A stretch of 64,000 nucleotides of DNA from Ferruginibacter sp. (lineage in GTDB: Bacteria > Bacteroidota > Bacteroidia > Chitinophagales > Chitinophagaceae), in NCBI GenBank assembly GCA_025963635.1, contig JAOQAK010000061.1, positions 217,318 to 281,317 of the forward strand, in the 5' to 3' direction. The stretch's first letter is position 1. Each line of letters starts with the position of its first letter. Positions 7,964 to 17,713 of this stretch are shown here, in pieces. The position numbers and the translations under genes are program-made. Under the pieces are notes generated by a model. That model was given only the letters and a program-made list of their open reading frames with translations, did no database searches and had not been told where the DNA came from.

Positions 7964-9115
7964 ATGTTAGCGATGAATTATAGAGGCCCGTACCGGGTTA
8001 GGGCTGAGCGTAAGGCACCCCCGCAAATCAAGCACCCGGGCGATGTTATTTTACGTGTAACCAGATCGTGTATTTGTGGATCGGATCTGCATCTGTATCA
8101 CGGCCTCGTTCCTGATACCCGTGTTGGGATGACTTTCGGCCACGAGTTTATAGGCGAGATAGTGGAGGTGGGCTCGTCCGTTAAAAAGTTGAAAGTCGGC
8201 GACAACATATTGGTACCTTTTAATATTGCCTGTGGCATGTGTTCTTTTTGTAAGCAGGATCTCTATAGCAATTGCCATGAGTCTAATCCAGAAGCTACGG
8301 CGTCAGGAGGTTTTTTTGGGTACGCACATGTTGCAGGCGGTTACGATGGCGGGCAGGCGGAATATGTACGGGTTCCTTATGCAGATGTATCACCAACGAT
8401 TATACCTCCGGATATACATCCCGAAGATGCAGTTCTTTTGACAGACGCCTACCCGACAGGCTATTTTGCTGCAGAAATGGGCGGAATAAAGCCAGGAGAC
8501 ACGGTGGTAGTTTTTGGAGCAGGACCAGTAGGTATGATCGCTGCAAAGTGCGCATGGCTGTTTGGAGCCGGCCGCGTCATTGTGATTGACCATGTTGAAT
8601 ACAGGCTCGAATTTGTAAAGGACTTTGCGCAATGCGAAGCATACAATTTCAGGTCAATGCGGGACCCGGTTCAATTTTTAAAACAGCAAACCGGTTGGTA
8701 CGGCGCCGATGTATGTATTGACGCGGTAGGTTGCGACGCTTCGGGAAGTGCTCTTCAAACTATCACAGGCAAAAAATTGATGCTCCAGGCCGGTGCAGCC
8801 ACCGCCTTGCACTGGGCAATCAACTCCGTAAAAAAAGGGGGCATAGTTTCTATCGTCGGGGTCTACGGCCCAACCGACAACCTGGTTCCTATTGGGAACG
8901 TAGTAAATAAAGGAATTACTATTAGGGCCAACCAAACTCCCGTTAAAAGATTGCTCCCAAGATTAATTCAACACATAAGGGACGGTAACATTGAGCCGAA
9001 AAAAATAATTACACACCGCGTGCCATTGGAAGAGGTTTCTGACGCTTATCACATCTTTTCCGCAAAGCTGGATAACTGTATAAAAACCATTCTTATCCCA
9101 CCAAGCGCAAATTAA
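7964..9115 (+). CDS. Zinc-dependent alcohol dehydrogenase (MDR, formaldehyde-dehydrogenase-like)
   Basis: The 383-aa protein is a medium-chain dehydrogenase. The catalytic zinc ligands are Cys in CICGSDLHLYHG (about residue 39) and GHEF (about 64). The structural zinc lobe has four Cys in CGMCSFCKQDLYSNC (about 90-104). The Rossmann signature GAGPVGM occurs near 186 and is followed by an acidic-ended strand (VIVIDH), favouring NAD. The long form resembles glutathione-independent formaldehyde dehydrogenases and related threonine dehydrogenases, so the substrate could be an aldehyde or a polyol. The first ATG (MLAMNYRG) is used; a second at 7973 is possible. It is followed after 8 bp by the tail-anchored protein. 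Confidence 0.9.
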   Translation: MLAMNYRGPYRVRAERKAPPQIKHPGDVILRVTRSCICGSDLHLYHGLVPDTRVGMTFGHEFIGEIVEVGSSVKKLKVGDNILVPFNIACGMCSFCKQDLYSNCHESNPEATASGGFFGYAHVAGGYDGGQAEYVRVPYADVSPTIIPPDIHPEDAVLLTDAYPTGYFAAEMGGIKPGDTVVVFGAGPVGMIAAKCAWLFGAGRVIVIDHVEYRLEFVKDFAQCEAYNFRSMRDPVQFLKQQTGWYGADVCIDAVGCDASGSALQTITGKKLMLQAGAATALHWAINSVKKGGIVSIVGVYGPTDNLVPIGNVVNKGITIRANQTPVKRLLPRLIQHIRDGNIEPKKIITHRVPLEEVSDAYHIFSAKLDNCIKTILIPPSAN

Positions 9116-9123
9116 ATGATGTC

Positions 9124-9726
9124 ATGGAAAATATAAACGATAATACCCAAAGTGAACCTTCACCCGATCATGGTTATAGCCAGGACGTATCAACCAACAC
9201 GACCGTCGGTGAAGCAAATAGTGTTAATGAACTGAAAAACAAATATGGCCATATTAAGGGCTGGGGTGTTGATTTTAACCCTGACGATGAGCCAAACTAC
9301 CCAATGAAAAAGTACACGGGAGATGATCGAAACCGGCTGAATTATGAAAGGCCTCCGCTGCAAAAAGTGGATATTGAGATACTTCGTTCTACGGAACGAC
9401 CCACTTTATCAGCAGTTTTCGGCACGGCCGTACCTCCAAGTGGAGTAAGTGGAATGATTCGTAGGTTTGCGTATAAATTTAGTGAATCTGAATATGGCCA
9501 TTGGCTTAATCTATTACTCGCAGATCGGGTCAATGTGATCGAAGGATTTTTACAAGACCTGGGCCGGGGGCATTTGCCCAATATTTTTGCTGAAAAAGGA
9601 GGTAAGGCAGAATGGAAATACAACCGTAAAAGGGCCGTAAAAAAAGTTACGGTAGCAGCTATTATCACCACTACGATTATTATAATGTTGTATAGAAAAA
9701 ATAAGCAAAAAAGGTTAGTTGATTAA
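9124..9726 (+). CDS. Conserved-type hypothetical protein with C-terminal membrane anchor
   Basis: A 200-aa protein of unknown function. The first 45 residues are polar and low complexity, then comes KGWGVDFNPDDEPNYPMKKYTGDDRNR, a compact helical middle with ESEYGHWLNLLLADRVN, and a single C-terminal transmembrane helix (about 174-190) followed by a basic tail (YRKNKQKR). There is no signal peptide, so most of the protein should face the cytoplasm, tail-anchored in the inner membrane. The gene begins 8 bp after the dehydrogenase and belongs to the catalase/dehydrogenase neighbourhood. I recall similar proteins in other Bacteroidota stress loci but cannot name a domain. Confidence 0.75.
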   Translation: MENINDNTQSEPSPDHGYSQDVSTNTTVGEANSVNELKNKYGHIKGWGVDFNPDDEPNYPMKKYTGDDRNRLNYERPPLQKVDIEILRSTERPTLSAVFGTAVPPSGVSGMIRRFAYKFSESEYGHWLNLLLADRVNVIEGFLQDLGRGHLPNIFAEKGGKAEWKYNRKRAVKKVTVAAIITTTIIIMLYRKNKQKRLVD

Positions 9727-10218
9727 TACGTGATCTCTTTTAGTTTAGTAATGCCAGAAAAAAAAGCGCTGGTTTCTTCATTGTTTGTTAAGGGCCTGTA
9801 GCAGGTTTCCTATTGATCACGGCATAGATAAAACATGATCTAACACCAACTGTATAAATGCGATTAATAAATTGTGCCCGTTACGTAGGTTAGAGTTGGA
9901 TTTTTCAAGGGTTCGATACAGTTAATGATTTTGGAAAATAATGCGAGTCTCAGCCAGATAACCAAGCCTCGGGGAAACCTGGGGCTTTTTCATTTAAAAT
10001 GTTTTTTACAAAGCGAGCACCTCATCCACTAATCCGGGCCCGTTACTCGACCTGTCTAACTACATGCGGAATATTCATTATGTCAGAGGGTTTAAAAACA
10101 TGAAGGATGTAAGTAGAACAAATGTAAATGAAATAAATACGATACCGGATTTTTGGAACGATGTGCCAAAGTAATAATCAGTACTTTGCAGAGCTAATTA
10201 TTTGCAGTCTACGTAATA
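9727..10218. other. Intergenic region between the stress operon and the beta-helix gene
   Basis: About 490 bp with the terminator at 9964-9990 and no gene that I can support. The 3' half likely holds the promoter for the gene at 10219, but no clean TTTG-N19-TAnnTTTG pair was found. Confidence 0.5.
9964..9990 (+). terminator. Rho-independent terminator of the catalase/dehydrogenase unit
   Basis: Strand 9964-9973 (AAGCCTCGGG) pairs with 9978-9987 (CCTGGGGCTT), including two G-T wobbles, across a GAAA tetraloop (9974-9977), and runs into T residues to 9990. It lies about 240 bp after the tail-anchored gene, so a long 3' UTR or an unseen transcript is implied. Confidence 0.6.
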
Positions 10219-12276
10219 ATGAATTATCCTCCTATGAAATGTTTTTACCTGGTTTTATTTGAAATCTTTTTTGCAGGTCAGTTGACCAACACTTTAACAG
10301 CCCAGTCAAATTCTGTTGTACTGATTCCCACTACGGGATCCTCGCAATCTTTTGCAAGTATCACTTCTGCATATGGCGCAGTACCATTAAATCTTCCATC
10401 CGGGAATAATTATATGATAGAGCTACTACCTGCTTATGATGGTACGGACCCTTCTGAAATTTATCCTATTCAATTAACCAATAAATTTCTACCTGCAGGA
10501 GGGGCAACAATAACTATAAGACCCGCGCTCGGAAATATGGGTGAAACAATACAAAGACCCATCCCGGTTGCAGGTAATCTGATAGAGATTAATGGTGGCA
10601 CTAATATAATGATTGATGGCAGACCCGGCGGAGTAGTTTCTTCCCCTGCAAACTATCTAAACGTAGTAGATGTTTTCTCAAGAGCGAATAATTCGAATAT
10701 CCTTTTAATAAATGGGGCATGCAATAACAAGATCGAATATATCAACGCGAGTGCAATTCCTGGAGACACGTATTTGGGAAATCGCATACTGAATATTCAC
10801 ACAAGTCCATTAGGTTATCCTAATAATTATAATCTTATCTCAAACAACATTATAACTGGCGGACAACGAGGAGTGCAGATTGCCGGAACAGTTGCTGTAA
10901 ACACTGGAAACATCATCAGTTTCAATATTATTAAGGATTTTGCTTTCGCTGGAGTATTCGGGAGTCCTAATTTCCATGATAGTACTTATGTTTCCAACAA
11001 CACTATCACCTGTTCAGCCATTTACTATGTCCCCTCAAATACAGGCATCTTTTTTCAAGGTGAGGTAACCCTTACAAATATTATAGCCAATACAATCACA
11101 TCAGATATTCCGAAGTCCAATATTGCGGGTATTGTAGGAATCCAGGTAACTCATCAACCAGGATCGACCGGATCGGCAAATATCCTAAATAATGTCATTA
11201 CAGACCTAACGTCGCCTGGAGCGGATATTGTTAACGGGATATCGGTATCTCCATCGGGAATCTTCATTATTAAAAATAATATAATAAGCAATCTCTTTTC
11301 GCCATTTGGCAGCGCCACGGGAATAGGAAGCGGTCCGTATGATCCCGGTTCAACACTCATTGTTTCAAATAATCAAATTAGCGCATTAAAAAGCAATGGA
11401 AATAGGACTGCATCTGTCACAGGCATTTCAATTTACCCTTACCCGGGCAATTGTATAAATAATTTGTTTAACAATTTCATTTCGATTACCAACACAAATC
11501 AGGCTGCTGTAATTTCCGGCATTAAAATTCTGGAATCTAACTTAACGCCAACTTCTTCTTATGCTACAAATATCTTTTTTAATTCGATAAGGATTGGCGG
11601 TCAGTCGCTGGGAGGAGCCAATGGAATCCAGTGTGCCGGAATTTATAAAATGGATAATTATGCCGGGTCGATCTATACACAAAAAAATAATGTATGTATA
11701 ATCGATAGAACTGGAAATAGCCCGGGTATTATCTTTTCGGGATTTGTATTATCAAATACCTCCGGTATTTTAGATATTGACTATAATACATATTATGGCT
11801 CATCGGATTTTGCAAGTTCATATTCGGGCTATTGGGTGAATACTCCATACAATAAGTTACAACAAACCAATTATAGAGTTGCGGCAATCCCGAACGAACA
11901 ACATTCAAACTTCGCTAATGTTTTGTTTCAATCTAATACAGACTTACACCTGGCAGGAAGTTCCCTGACTAATTTAGGTCTCACTGGTGTGCCAATCGAT
12001 AAAATAAATTTCGACATTGACAACGATCCAAGGAAATCTTCTCTACCGACCAGGGGAGCAGACGAGAACACAGTCACAAGCATTATTACTAACGTAAAAG
12101 CTGGTCTTTGGAGCGACATATCAGTTTGGAGTAATAATGCAGTACCTCAACTTTCTGACAAGGTGTTGCTTAATTACGACATTACGATAGACATAAATGC
12201 AAGTTGCAAATTATTGTATGTTAATGAACATAATGTAAATGTAAATCCCAATATTATACTAACCATTGCACCTTGA
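10219..12276 (+). CDS. Secreted right-handed beta-helix repeat protein
   Basis: This 685-aa protein starts with a signal peptide (CFYLVLFEIFFAG, cleavage after LTAQ near residue 29; a start at the second ATG, 10234, is equally possible). Residues 40-590 are a run of short Asn/Ile-rich strands such as NNIITGG, NNTIT, NNIISN and NNQISA spaced about 20-25 residues apart, the signature of a pectate-lyase-like right-handed beta-helix used by adhesins and polysaccharide-active proteins. Residues 620-685 begin a GLWSDISVWSNNAVPQ module that usually precedes further domains and a T9SS sorting tail. Here the protein stops directly after it, with no recognisable C-terminal sorting domain, so it may be truncated. 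No catalytic residues were identified. Confidence 0.75.
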   Translation: MNYPPMKCFYLVLFEIFFAGQLTNTLTAQSNSVVLIPTTGSSQSFASITSAYGAVPLNLPSGNNYMIELLPAYDGTDPSEIYPIQLTNKFLPAGGATITIRPALGNMGETIQRPIPVAGNLIEINGGTNIMIDGRPGGVVSSPANYLNVVDVFSRANNSNILLINGACNNKIEYINASAIPGDTYLGNRILNIHTSPLGYPNNYNLISNNIITGGQRGVQIAGTVAVNTGNIISFNIIKDFAFAGVFGSPNFHDSTYVSNNTITCSAIYYVPSNTGIFFQGEVTLTNIIANTITSDIPKSNIAGIVGIQVTHQPGSTGSANILNNVITDLTSPGADIVNGISVSPSGIFIIKNNIISNLFSPFGSATGIGSGPYDPGSTLIVSNNQISALKSNGNRTASVTGISIYPYPGNCINNLFNNFISITNTNQAAVISGIKILESNLTPTSSYATNIFFNSIRIGGQSLGGANGIQCAGIYKMDNYAGSIYTQKNNVCIIDRTGNSPGIIFSGFVLSNTSGILDIDYNTYYGSSDFASSYSGYWVNTPYNKLQQTNYRVAAIPNEQHSNFANVLFQSNTDLHLAGSSLTNLGLTGVPIDKINFDIDNDPRKSSLPTRGADENTVTSIITNVKAGLWSDISVWSNNAVPQLSDKVLLNYDITIDINASCKLLYVNEHNVNVNPNIILTIAP

Positions 12277-12316
12277 GCATTTGTCATAAGTTGAAAACTC
12301 AATAACTGAGGCGTAA

Positions 12317-12532
12317 TTATTGTAAACCTTGAGGCATAGCAATCGATGCAGCCAATATTGATGATATGCTACTCTCTATCACACCCATAATGCCCCAATG
12401 CATACTACCTGCGATCTCCTTTATACGTATTCTAAGTTTTAAACCAAACCGTTTCTCATAAAACTTCTGCTGGTATTGATGAATACAGATCGAAACCATG
12501 CCGCCTGTCGATTTGAACCGCTTTGTAAGCAA
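12317..12532 (-). pseudogene. Possible histidine kinase relic (N-box region)
   Basis: The reverse-strand frame begins LTKRFKSTGGMVSICIH, which resembles the ATP-binding N box of sensor kinases (LLTNAFKFTP-GG followed by a strand), continues with a charged strand LRIRIKEIAGSMHW at the position of the DTG box, and ends ESSISSILAAS and AMPQGLQ, recalling the F/G2 box region. All boxes are corrupted. I read it as a decayed HATPase fragment; an unrelated frame remains possible. The surrounding 12277-12622 has no other feature. Confidence 0.35.
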
Positions 12533-12622
12533 TGCCCCCTATTGTGGTAGATGATCGAAATCATTGAGGATACTAATATAAGTTTGGCTAAATTCGACGG
12601 AATATTAACCCTTGAAAATGAA

Positions 12623-15600
12623 ATGAGCCAAAACCCTTTTTTTAAAACAACACTTCTCGTGTTTACAGCGATCGCTTGTTTTACCATTAATATCATTGCT
12701 CAAAATACCATCCCTCCCTACGGCAAAAACTATCAAATTACAGAATCCAGGAAAATGGCATTTCAATCCGGAGAAAACAAACATAACCTCCAGAAAAATA
12801 CCAGGGATCTTCAACGGCCACTAAGCGTTCTGGATAGCTGCACTACAAACTTATATAGGCTCATCCTCGGCGCACCGGGTTTGTCGGAGAAAGTAAATGA
12901 CGTAACCGTTCTGCAAAACGACGAGGTACTCCTTGCGGGAAGTATTGAATTAACGGCTACCAACAAGGATGGCTTGATTGCTAAAATAAGCAATACCGGA
13001 ATAGTTTTATGGTATCGGCACTATGGCAATAACGGCTATAATGAGTGGATCAATAAAATAAAACAAACCTCTGATGGAGGGTCAATCGCCATCGGCACCT
13101 CAGAAGACAATACCACGCTTGAAAGAAGAATATTAATACTAAAATTAAGCGCCGATGGCCTAGTCGAATGGTCGAATATGATTTCGGTTACGCAAAATTT
13201 CTTATGGACTGAAGGCATCGATGTTATTGAAACGACCGGAAAAAGCTATGCCTTTACCGGCGATAATAAGTTTTCTGTTATTTATGGAAGGCTTGCCCGC
13301 AATGGCGCAATTACCTGGAATAAAAGCGTAAAATTAGGTGATGAGCAATATGCGCTCAGCATAATGGAAGACTACAACGGATGGTTTATCGGCACAACTG
13401 GTAAAGATTCCGGCTATAGTGTAATGAATGTTTTTAAGGTTGATAGCAGCGATGGAAATTTGATCTGGAACGATAAGCTGGGCGGTCCTTCACAGTTCCG
13501 GCATTATATCGCCCATGGCGTGGAAATAGCCAATCTGAGGCCAAGGATCACCGGTATCTACCGCGATGATAACAGCGCCCCCTGGCGTCTTTTTCGTGGA
13601 ACCGTAAATACGTCAGGCGATATGGAACCCATCGAAACTTATACGTTAGGCGTGCCAATAGATAGCACAGCTTTTACCGCCCTGACGCCGTGGACGGAAG
13701 AGATCGGATTTAGCAACACTGCAGGTTCGTCCGACATATACATGTTTAAAGATGTAGTTGATGCGCCTGTACGATGGCGATATCACTACGATGATATTCA
13801 TCCAAAAAAATTAAGCGCTCTTGAAAGAACATTGGATGGCGGTTTTCTAATGGTTGGAAATCAAATAGAAAATAATACTGCTGCAACGGACATTTTCGTT
13901 TATAAAGCGGACAGCGCTGGTTTAATGCCTTCCTGCCCCGGCACTGCGTTTTCCGTCACCTCCGTCAAGAATGAAATGGCTCAGCCGTATGCAAAAGCAT
14001 TTAACGAGAACGTGGTAAATAATCTTTCGGTACTCACTATTCCGATAAATTCAGATCTGCTCAAAGTCGATTCACTTTATACCTGTAAAGAGATATATTG
14101 TCCGCAATCCGTACCCGCCGATACCTGCCTGCAAACTTTTAATAAAACTTATCGCAGCTCCTCTTTTTGCGACCTGATATATAACTTATCCGAAACAAAA
14201 GATCATAGCCTGCTGGCTGCCGGGGTAATGAGGGATGATCCAACTGACCCAACTACAGAAAGAGGCACCCTAACGAAGTTTGATAAAAGCGGCAATATTC
14301 TTATTAAAAAGAAAGCCGCTCTTTACCGAACTTATTACACGGATCTGTTTAGAATGATGGATTCAGCTTATTTGGTTCCCTCTTTGCAAAATGGCAAATT
14401 ATTGTTAACGAAGATTGACCTGCAGTTAAATGAAATATGGTCAACATCTTACCAGTTGGGCGATACAAAATTTGGTTATGATGGTGTTGTACAAACCAGC
14501 GATAGCAGCATTTATATGATCGTTGAATACGATCATCCATATCCACCCTTTTTAATGTTATTAAAATTTACAAAAAATGGCACCCTGGTGTGGCAGAAAA
14601 ATTATGCAGCTAACAATGCTTTTGCCGGGTTTCACCACGGGAAAATGTTGGTGATGAATGATAATATTTATTTCTGTACCAAAACCGGGGACAATGATAT
14701 ATATCCTGCCCAGGTGATAATAAGATTTGATAAGGATAATGGCAATATTACCTGGATGAAGAATCTTAGTAACAAAGACTATATCCTTAATTCAAATGAT
14801 GTTTTCGTGGGCAGCGGAAACAAATTGATTATCGGTGGTAATGTATCCTCTGCTTCCCCCGGAACTTTAAGTAAAGCGATAATCGTTCGACTGGATGAAA
14901 ATGGTACGATTGAAAAAACGAAAGTGTTTTCTTCACCCCTGGAGATGGATCGGTTTAATTCGGTATCAATCAAATTTGGGGGAGATATCTTGTTGGGTTC
15001 AACTGAAATTGATTATTCTACAAATCCATATACATTTTACGAATGCCTCATTAGTCTTGATGCCGATTTCAATATTAAAAGCAGTATTAAATACCAGGTG
15101 CCTCCATCCAGCGCAGGAAGCCTTGTAACCGAGACTTTTGATAAGTCAATTTTAGAAATTGGCTGGAATTATTATGCTGAGGTATATAACAATGATTTTT
15201 ACATAAGGCGCTATTCGCCTGACGGGAAGCTGGGGACCTGCCCGGATCTTCCATTGATACTAAAAGATTCGCTGTTTACCCTGCATCCCACAACTATTAC
15301 GATGAATACAAGCCGTGATTTCGTTATTACTCCGGGTAATGAATTTTTCCAAACAATTAGCTACGACTTAAATTTAAATAATACCAGCTGTGGCTCGGCT
15401 AGTAATTGTAACTCAATTAAACTAGGAGGTAGCCAGAACATTTGTAACATCAGGGACACTGTTGCGTTTAGCACCGTAAGGAATACTGGTTGCAATTCGC
15501 CCGTGTTTTTCAGCTTCGATTCTTCCTTCGGGAAAATAGTCAGCCAAACAGACTCCTCAATAAAAATTAAATTCAACAAACAGGGTAAATTATTTTTAAC

Positions 15601-17023
15601 AGCGGAAATTACTGCAGGCTGTGAAATTAAAAAAGACAGCCTGGAACTTACTATTAATGTATCGCGGGATTCGCTTAGTCTTGGCCCCGACCTTCAGCTA
15701 TGCGGCAGTACAACTTATACACTGAATGCTGCAAGCGGGTACAGAAAATATCGCTGGAACGATAACTCCACCGATTCACTTTTTACAGTTTCTTCCCCTG
15801 GATTATATTATGTAACTGTAGAGGATCTTTGCGGTAAAACGTTTTCCGATTCAGTTAAAGTGAGCCTTGCGCCACCTGTTCCGCTCTCGGCCGGCGCAGA
15901 TACTTTTAAATGCAATAAGGACTCGATCACCCTTGTTGCAACCCCTGGTTTTACAAGCTATTCCTGGACGCCCGATCATCATATTACCAATACCAAATCA
16001 CAAACCGTAACGATCTATCCCACCACCACCACTACCTGGCACCTTGTAGCCGAAAAAAATCCGGGGTGCATTTCAAGGGATACCATAACGATAACTGTGT
16101 ACAACACTCCACCCATCTTCTTAGGGGCAGATACCAGTATATGTATGAGCAAGCCTGTTATACTCAATGGAGGCAATGGGTTCAACAGTTGGCAATGGAA
16201 CAATGGTGACACTACGCAGCTTCGCTCCCTAGAAAAGCAGGGCACTTATTCTGTAAAAGCATATGACAAAAATGGCTGTTTTTCTACCGATACACTTAAA
16301 ATTTTGACAGTATTTTCCAGCCCTGCTCTAAATTTAAATAAGGACAACCTGTTGTGCCAGGGTACAGTCAGGACACTTGACGCAGGTGCAGGATTTGCTG
16401 CTTACTTGTGGAATAACAACTCACGTGGCCGGTCACTCGAAATTCATGACATTGGAAAATATTGGGTAACAGTTACAGACCACAACAGTTGTTCAAGTTC
16501 AGACACCACTGAAATAAAAACAATCGCAGCACTTCCAACTGATTTTACACCAAAAGACACGACCATCTGCACTTATCAAAGCATATTCCTAAAGTCGCTT
16601 TTTTCATTCAATACTTATTTATGGTCGACTGGTAGCAACGCAAAAGGAATTGAGGTAACCACCCCGGGCACTTATTGGCTGCAGGTAACAGATAGCAACA
16701 GATGTTTAGCAAAAGCATTTATAGAGGTCACGACAAAAAAGTGCCCGGAAGCCATTTTTTTTCCGACCGCCTTTTCGCCCAACAATAACAATCTTAATGA
16801 TAGTTATCGGCCAACAATATTTGGAGCGCCGACCAATTACCGGTTCACAATTTTTAACCGGTATGGTGAAAAGATTTTTGAATCCAATGATCCTTCCAAA
16901 AGCTGGAATGGAAAAGTAAAAGGCATTGATCAAAATTCAGGCGCGTTCATATGGATATGTACTTTTCAATTTTCAAATGGCGTGCTAAAAACTGAGAAGG
17001 GCTCATTTATTTTAATCCGGTGA
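12623..17023 (+). CDS. Large T9SS type B surface protein with Ig/PKD-like repeats
   Basis: From the ATG at 12623 (MSQNPFFKTT, a better signal-peptide start than the frame opening at 12551) this is a 1467-aa exported protein. The signal peptide ends near INIIAQ. The N-terminal two thirds contain repeated WYRHYG/DGGSIAIGTS-type blades with a regular pattern (GNI-TW-K-, -GGN-) that suggest beta-propeller-like modules. Residues of about 1000-1370 carry at least four Ig/PKD-like repeats of the form LGPD-LCG-L-AG-Y-W-S, -PGTYWV-V-D. The C-terminus (FPTAFSPNNNNLND, then FTIFNRYGEKIFES and W-G) is the gliding-motility-associated type B sorting domain recognised by the type IX secretion system. It is expected to be displayed on the surface or secreted, probably as an adhesin. 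Confidence 0.85.
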   Translation: MSQNPFFKTTLLVFTAIACFTINIIAQNTIPPYGKNYQITESRKMAFQSGENKHNLQKNTRDLQRPLSVLDSCTTNLYRLILGAPGLSEKVNDVTVLQNDEVLLAGSIELTATNKDGLIAKISNTGIVLWYRHYGNNGYNEWINKIKQTSDGGSIAIGTSEDNTTLERRILILKLSADGLVEWSNMISVTQNFLWTEGIDVIETTGKSYAFTGDNKFSVIYGRLARNGAITWNKSVKLGDEQYALSIMEDYNGWFIGTTGKDSGYSVMNVFKVDSSDGNLIWNDKLGGPSQFRHYIAHGVEIANLRPRITGIYRDDNSAPWRLFRGTVNTSGDMEPIETYTLGVPIDSTAFTALTPWTEEIGFSNTAGSSDIYMFKDVVDAPVRWRYHYDDIHPKKLSALERTLDGGFLMVGNQIENNTAATDIFVYKADSAGLMPSCPGTAFSVTSVKNEMAQPYAKAFNENVVNNLSVLTIPINSDLLKVDSLYTCKEIYCPQSVPADTCLQTFNKTYRSSSFCDLIYNLSETKDHSLLAAGVMRDDPTDPTTERGTLTKFDKSGNILIKKKAALYRTYYTDLFRMMDSAYLVPSLQNGKLLLTKIDLQLNEIWSTSYQLGDTKFGYDGVVQTSDSSIYMIVEYDHPYPPFLMLLKFTKNGTLVWQKNYAANNAFAGFHHGKMLVMNDNIYFCTKTGDNDIYPAQVIIRFDKDNGNITWMKNLSNKDYILNSNDVFVGSGNKLIIGGNVSSASPGTLSKAIIVRLDENGTIEKTKVFSSPLEMDRFNSVSIKFGGDILLGSTEIDYSTNPYTFYECLISLDADFNIKSSIKYQVPPSSAGSLVTETFDKSILEIGWNYYAEVYNNDFYIRRYSPDGKLGTCPDLPLILKDSLFTLHPTTITMNTSRDFVITPGNEFFQTISYDLNLNNTSCGSASNCNSIKLGGSQNICNIRDTVAFSTVRNTGCNSPVFFSFDSSFGKIVSQTDSSIKIKFNKQGKLFLTAEITAGCEIKKDSLELTINVSRDSLSLGPDLQLCGSTTYTLNAASGYRKYRWNDNSTDSLFTVSSPGLYYVTVEDLCGKTFSDSVKVSLAPPVPLSAGADTFKCNKDSITLVATPGFTSYSWTPDHHITNTKSQTVTIYPTTTTTWHLVAEKNPGCISRDTITITVYNTPPIFLGADTSICMSKPVILNGGNGFNSWQWNNGDTTQLRSLEKQGTYSVKAYDKNGCFSTDTLKILTVFSSPALNLNKDNLLCQGTVRTLDAGAGFAAYLWNNNSRGRSLEIHDIGKYWVTVTDHNSCSSSDTTEIKTIAALPTDFTPKDTTICTYQSIFLKSLFSFNTYLWSTGSNAKGIEVTTPGTYWLQVTDSNRCLAKAFIEVTTKKCPEAIFFPTAFSPNNNNLNDSYRPTIFGAPTNYRFTIFNRYGEKIFESNDPSKSWNGKVKGIDQNSGAFIWICTFQFSNGVLKTEKGSFILIR

Positions 17024-17329
17024 TACTCACTTCTTCCTTCTGTTGCTTTCTATTGATGATGTAAAATCGATCAGTGCATTCAGTAATTAGCACATCTGCT
17101 TTTTTGTGGGGCGATAGCCACATTATTTGCGGTTTTTCCTCCACATGCGGGCTTCATTATTGTTTATTTGCTTTTACTTTTTTCAAATACTTGCTAATCT
17201 TCCGGGCAACCATGAGGTATTTCAGATTGTAATAGTATGCTGATTGCATGATTTGTGAAACCCTGTGAAATTGGCACAGTATTTACATTATAACATTTTG
17301 GTTTTTCATAGGATATTGGATTTTAAAGC

Positions 17330-17360
17330 GGGGCTAGATTTCTATCTTGGCCCCTTTTTT
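17330..17360 (+). terminator. Terminator-like hairpin with T6 tract
   Basis: GGGGC (17330-17334) pairs with GCCCC (17350-17354), with an inner AGAT/ATCT stem (17336-17339 with 17344-17347), followed by six T. It lies about 300 bp after the T9SS protein gene and reads in its direction. Confidence 0.5.
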
Positions 17361-17362
17361 AT

Positions 17363-17380
17363 GCCCCTACATTTAGGGGC
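17363..17380. repeat. Perfect inverted repeat
   Basis: GCCCCTA (17363-17369) and TAGGGGC (17374-17380) are perfect complements around a 4-nt loop, directly after the preceding terminator-like hairpin. It may be part of the same bidirectional termination structure. Confidence 0.5.
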
Positions 17381-17713
17381 GAACGATCTCTTTTAAGGCT
17401 TAAGACGGCTGTTTATATCTGGGCTGAGACGCCTGATTATAGAAGAAATTAGTGATTCCAACGGAAGCGTTCACAGGTGTTTTGCCAGAACTTTTTATCA
17501 TTCCATTGTTACTGCCAAAGTGTAGATAGGCTTAAGATTTTAGTCACAAGAAGCTTTCTTTGAAACGTAAACAATGCTAAAACACAAATTGGAATCATAT
17601 CTAAAGATCCCTTTAAAAGGTTCCTTTAGACATGCTTCTAAATTCATTCGTTTTACCAGAAAAACAATTCAAGCAGTCAGCGTATTGCCGTTATCGTTTC
17701 ATTTTGTTTTATG

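Larger units (their letters stand above)
17024..17713. other. 690-bp intergenic region
   Basis: Contains the two hairpins at 17330-17360 and 17363-17380 and no supported gene. The genes on either side are convergent, so termination in both directions is expected. The stretch 17400-17713 shows nothing recognisable. Confidence 0.5.

Noticed and set aside
9900..9990. Possible tRNA or tmRNA end (GGGTTCGATAC and TCAGCCA seen near 9908-9955)
   Set aside because: No acceptor, D or anticodon arm can be built around these strings; only the terminator at 9964-9990 is supported.
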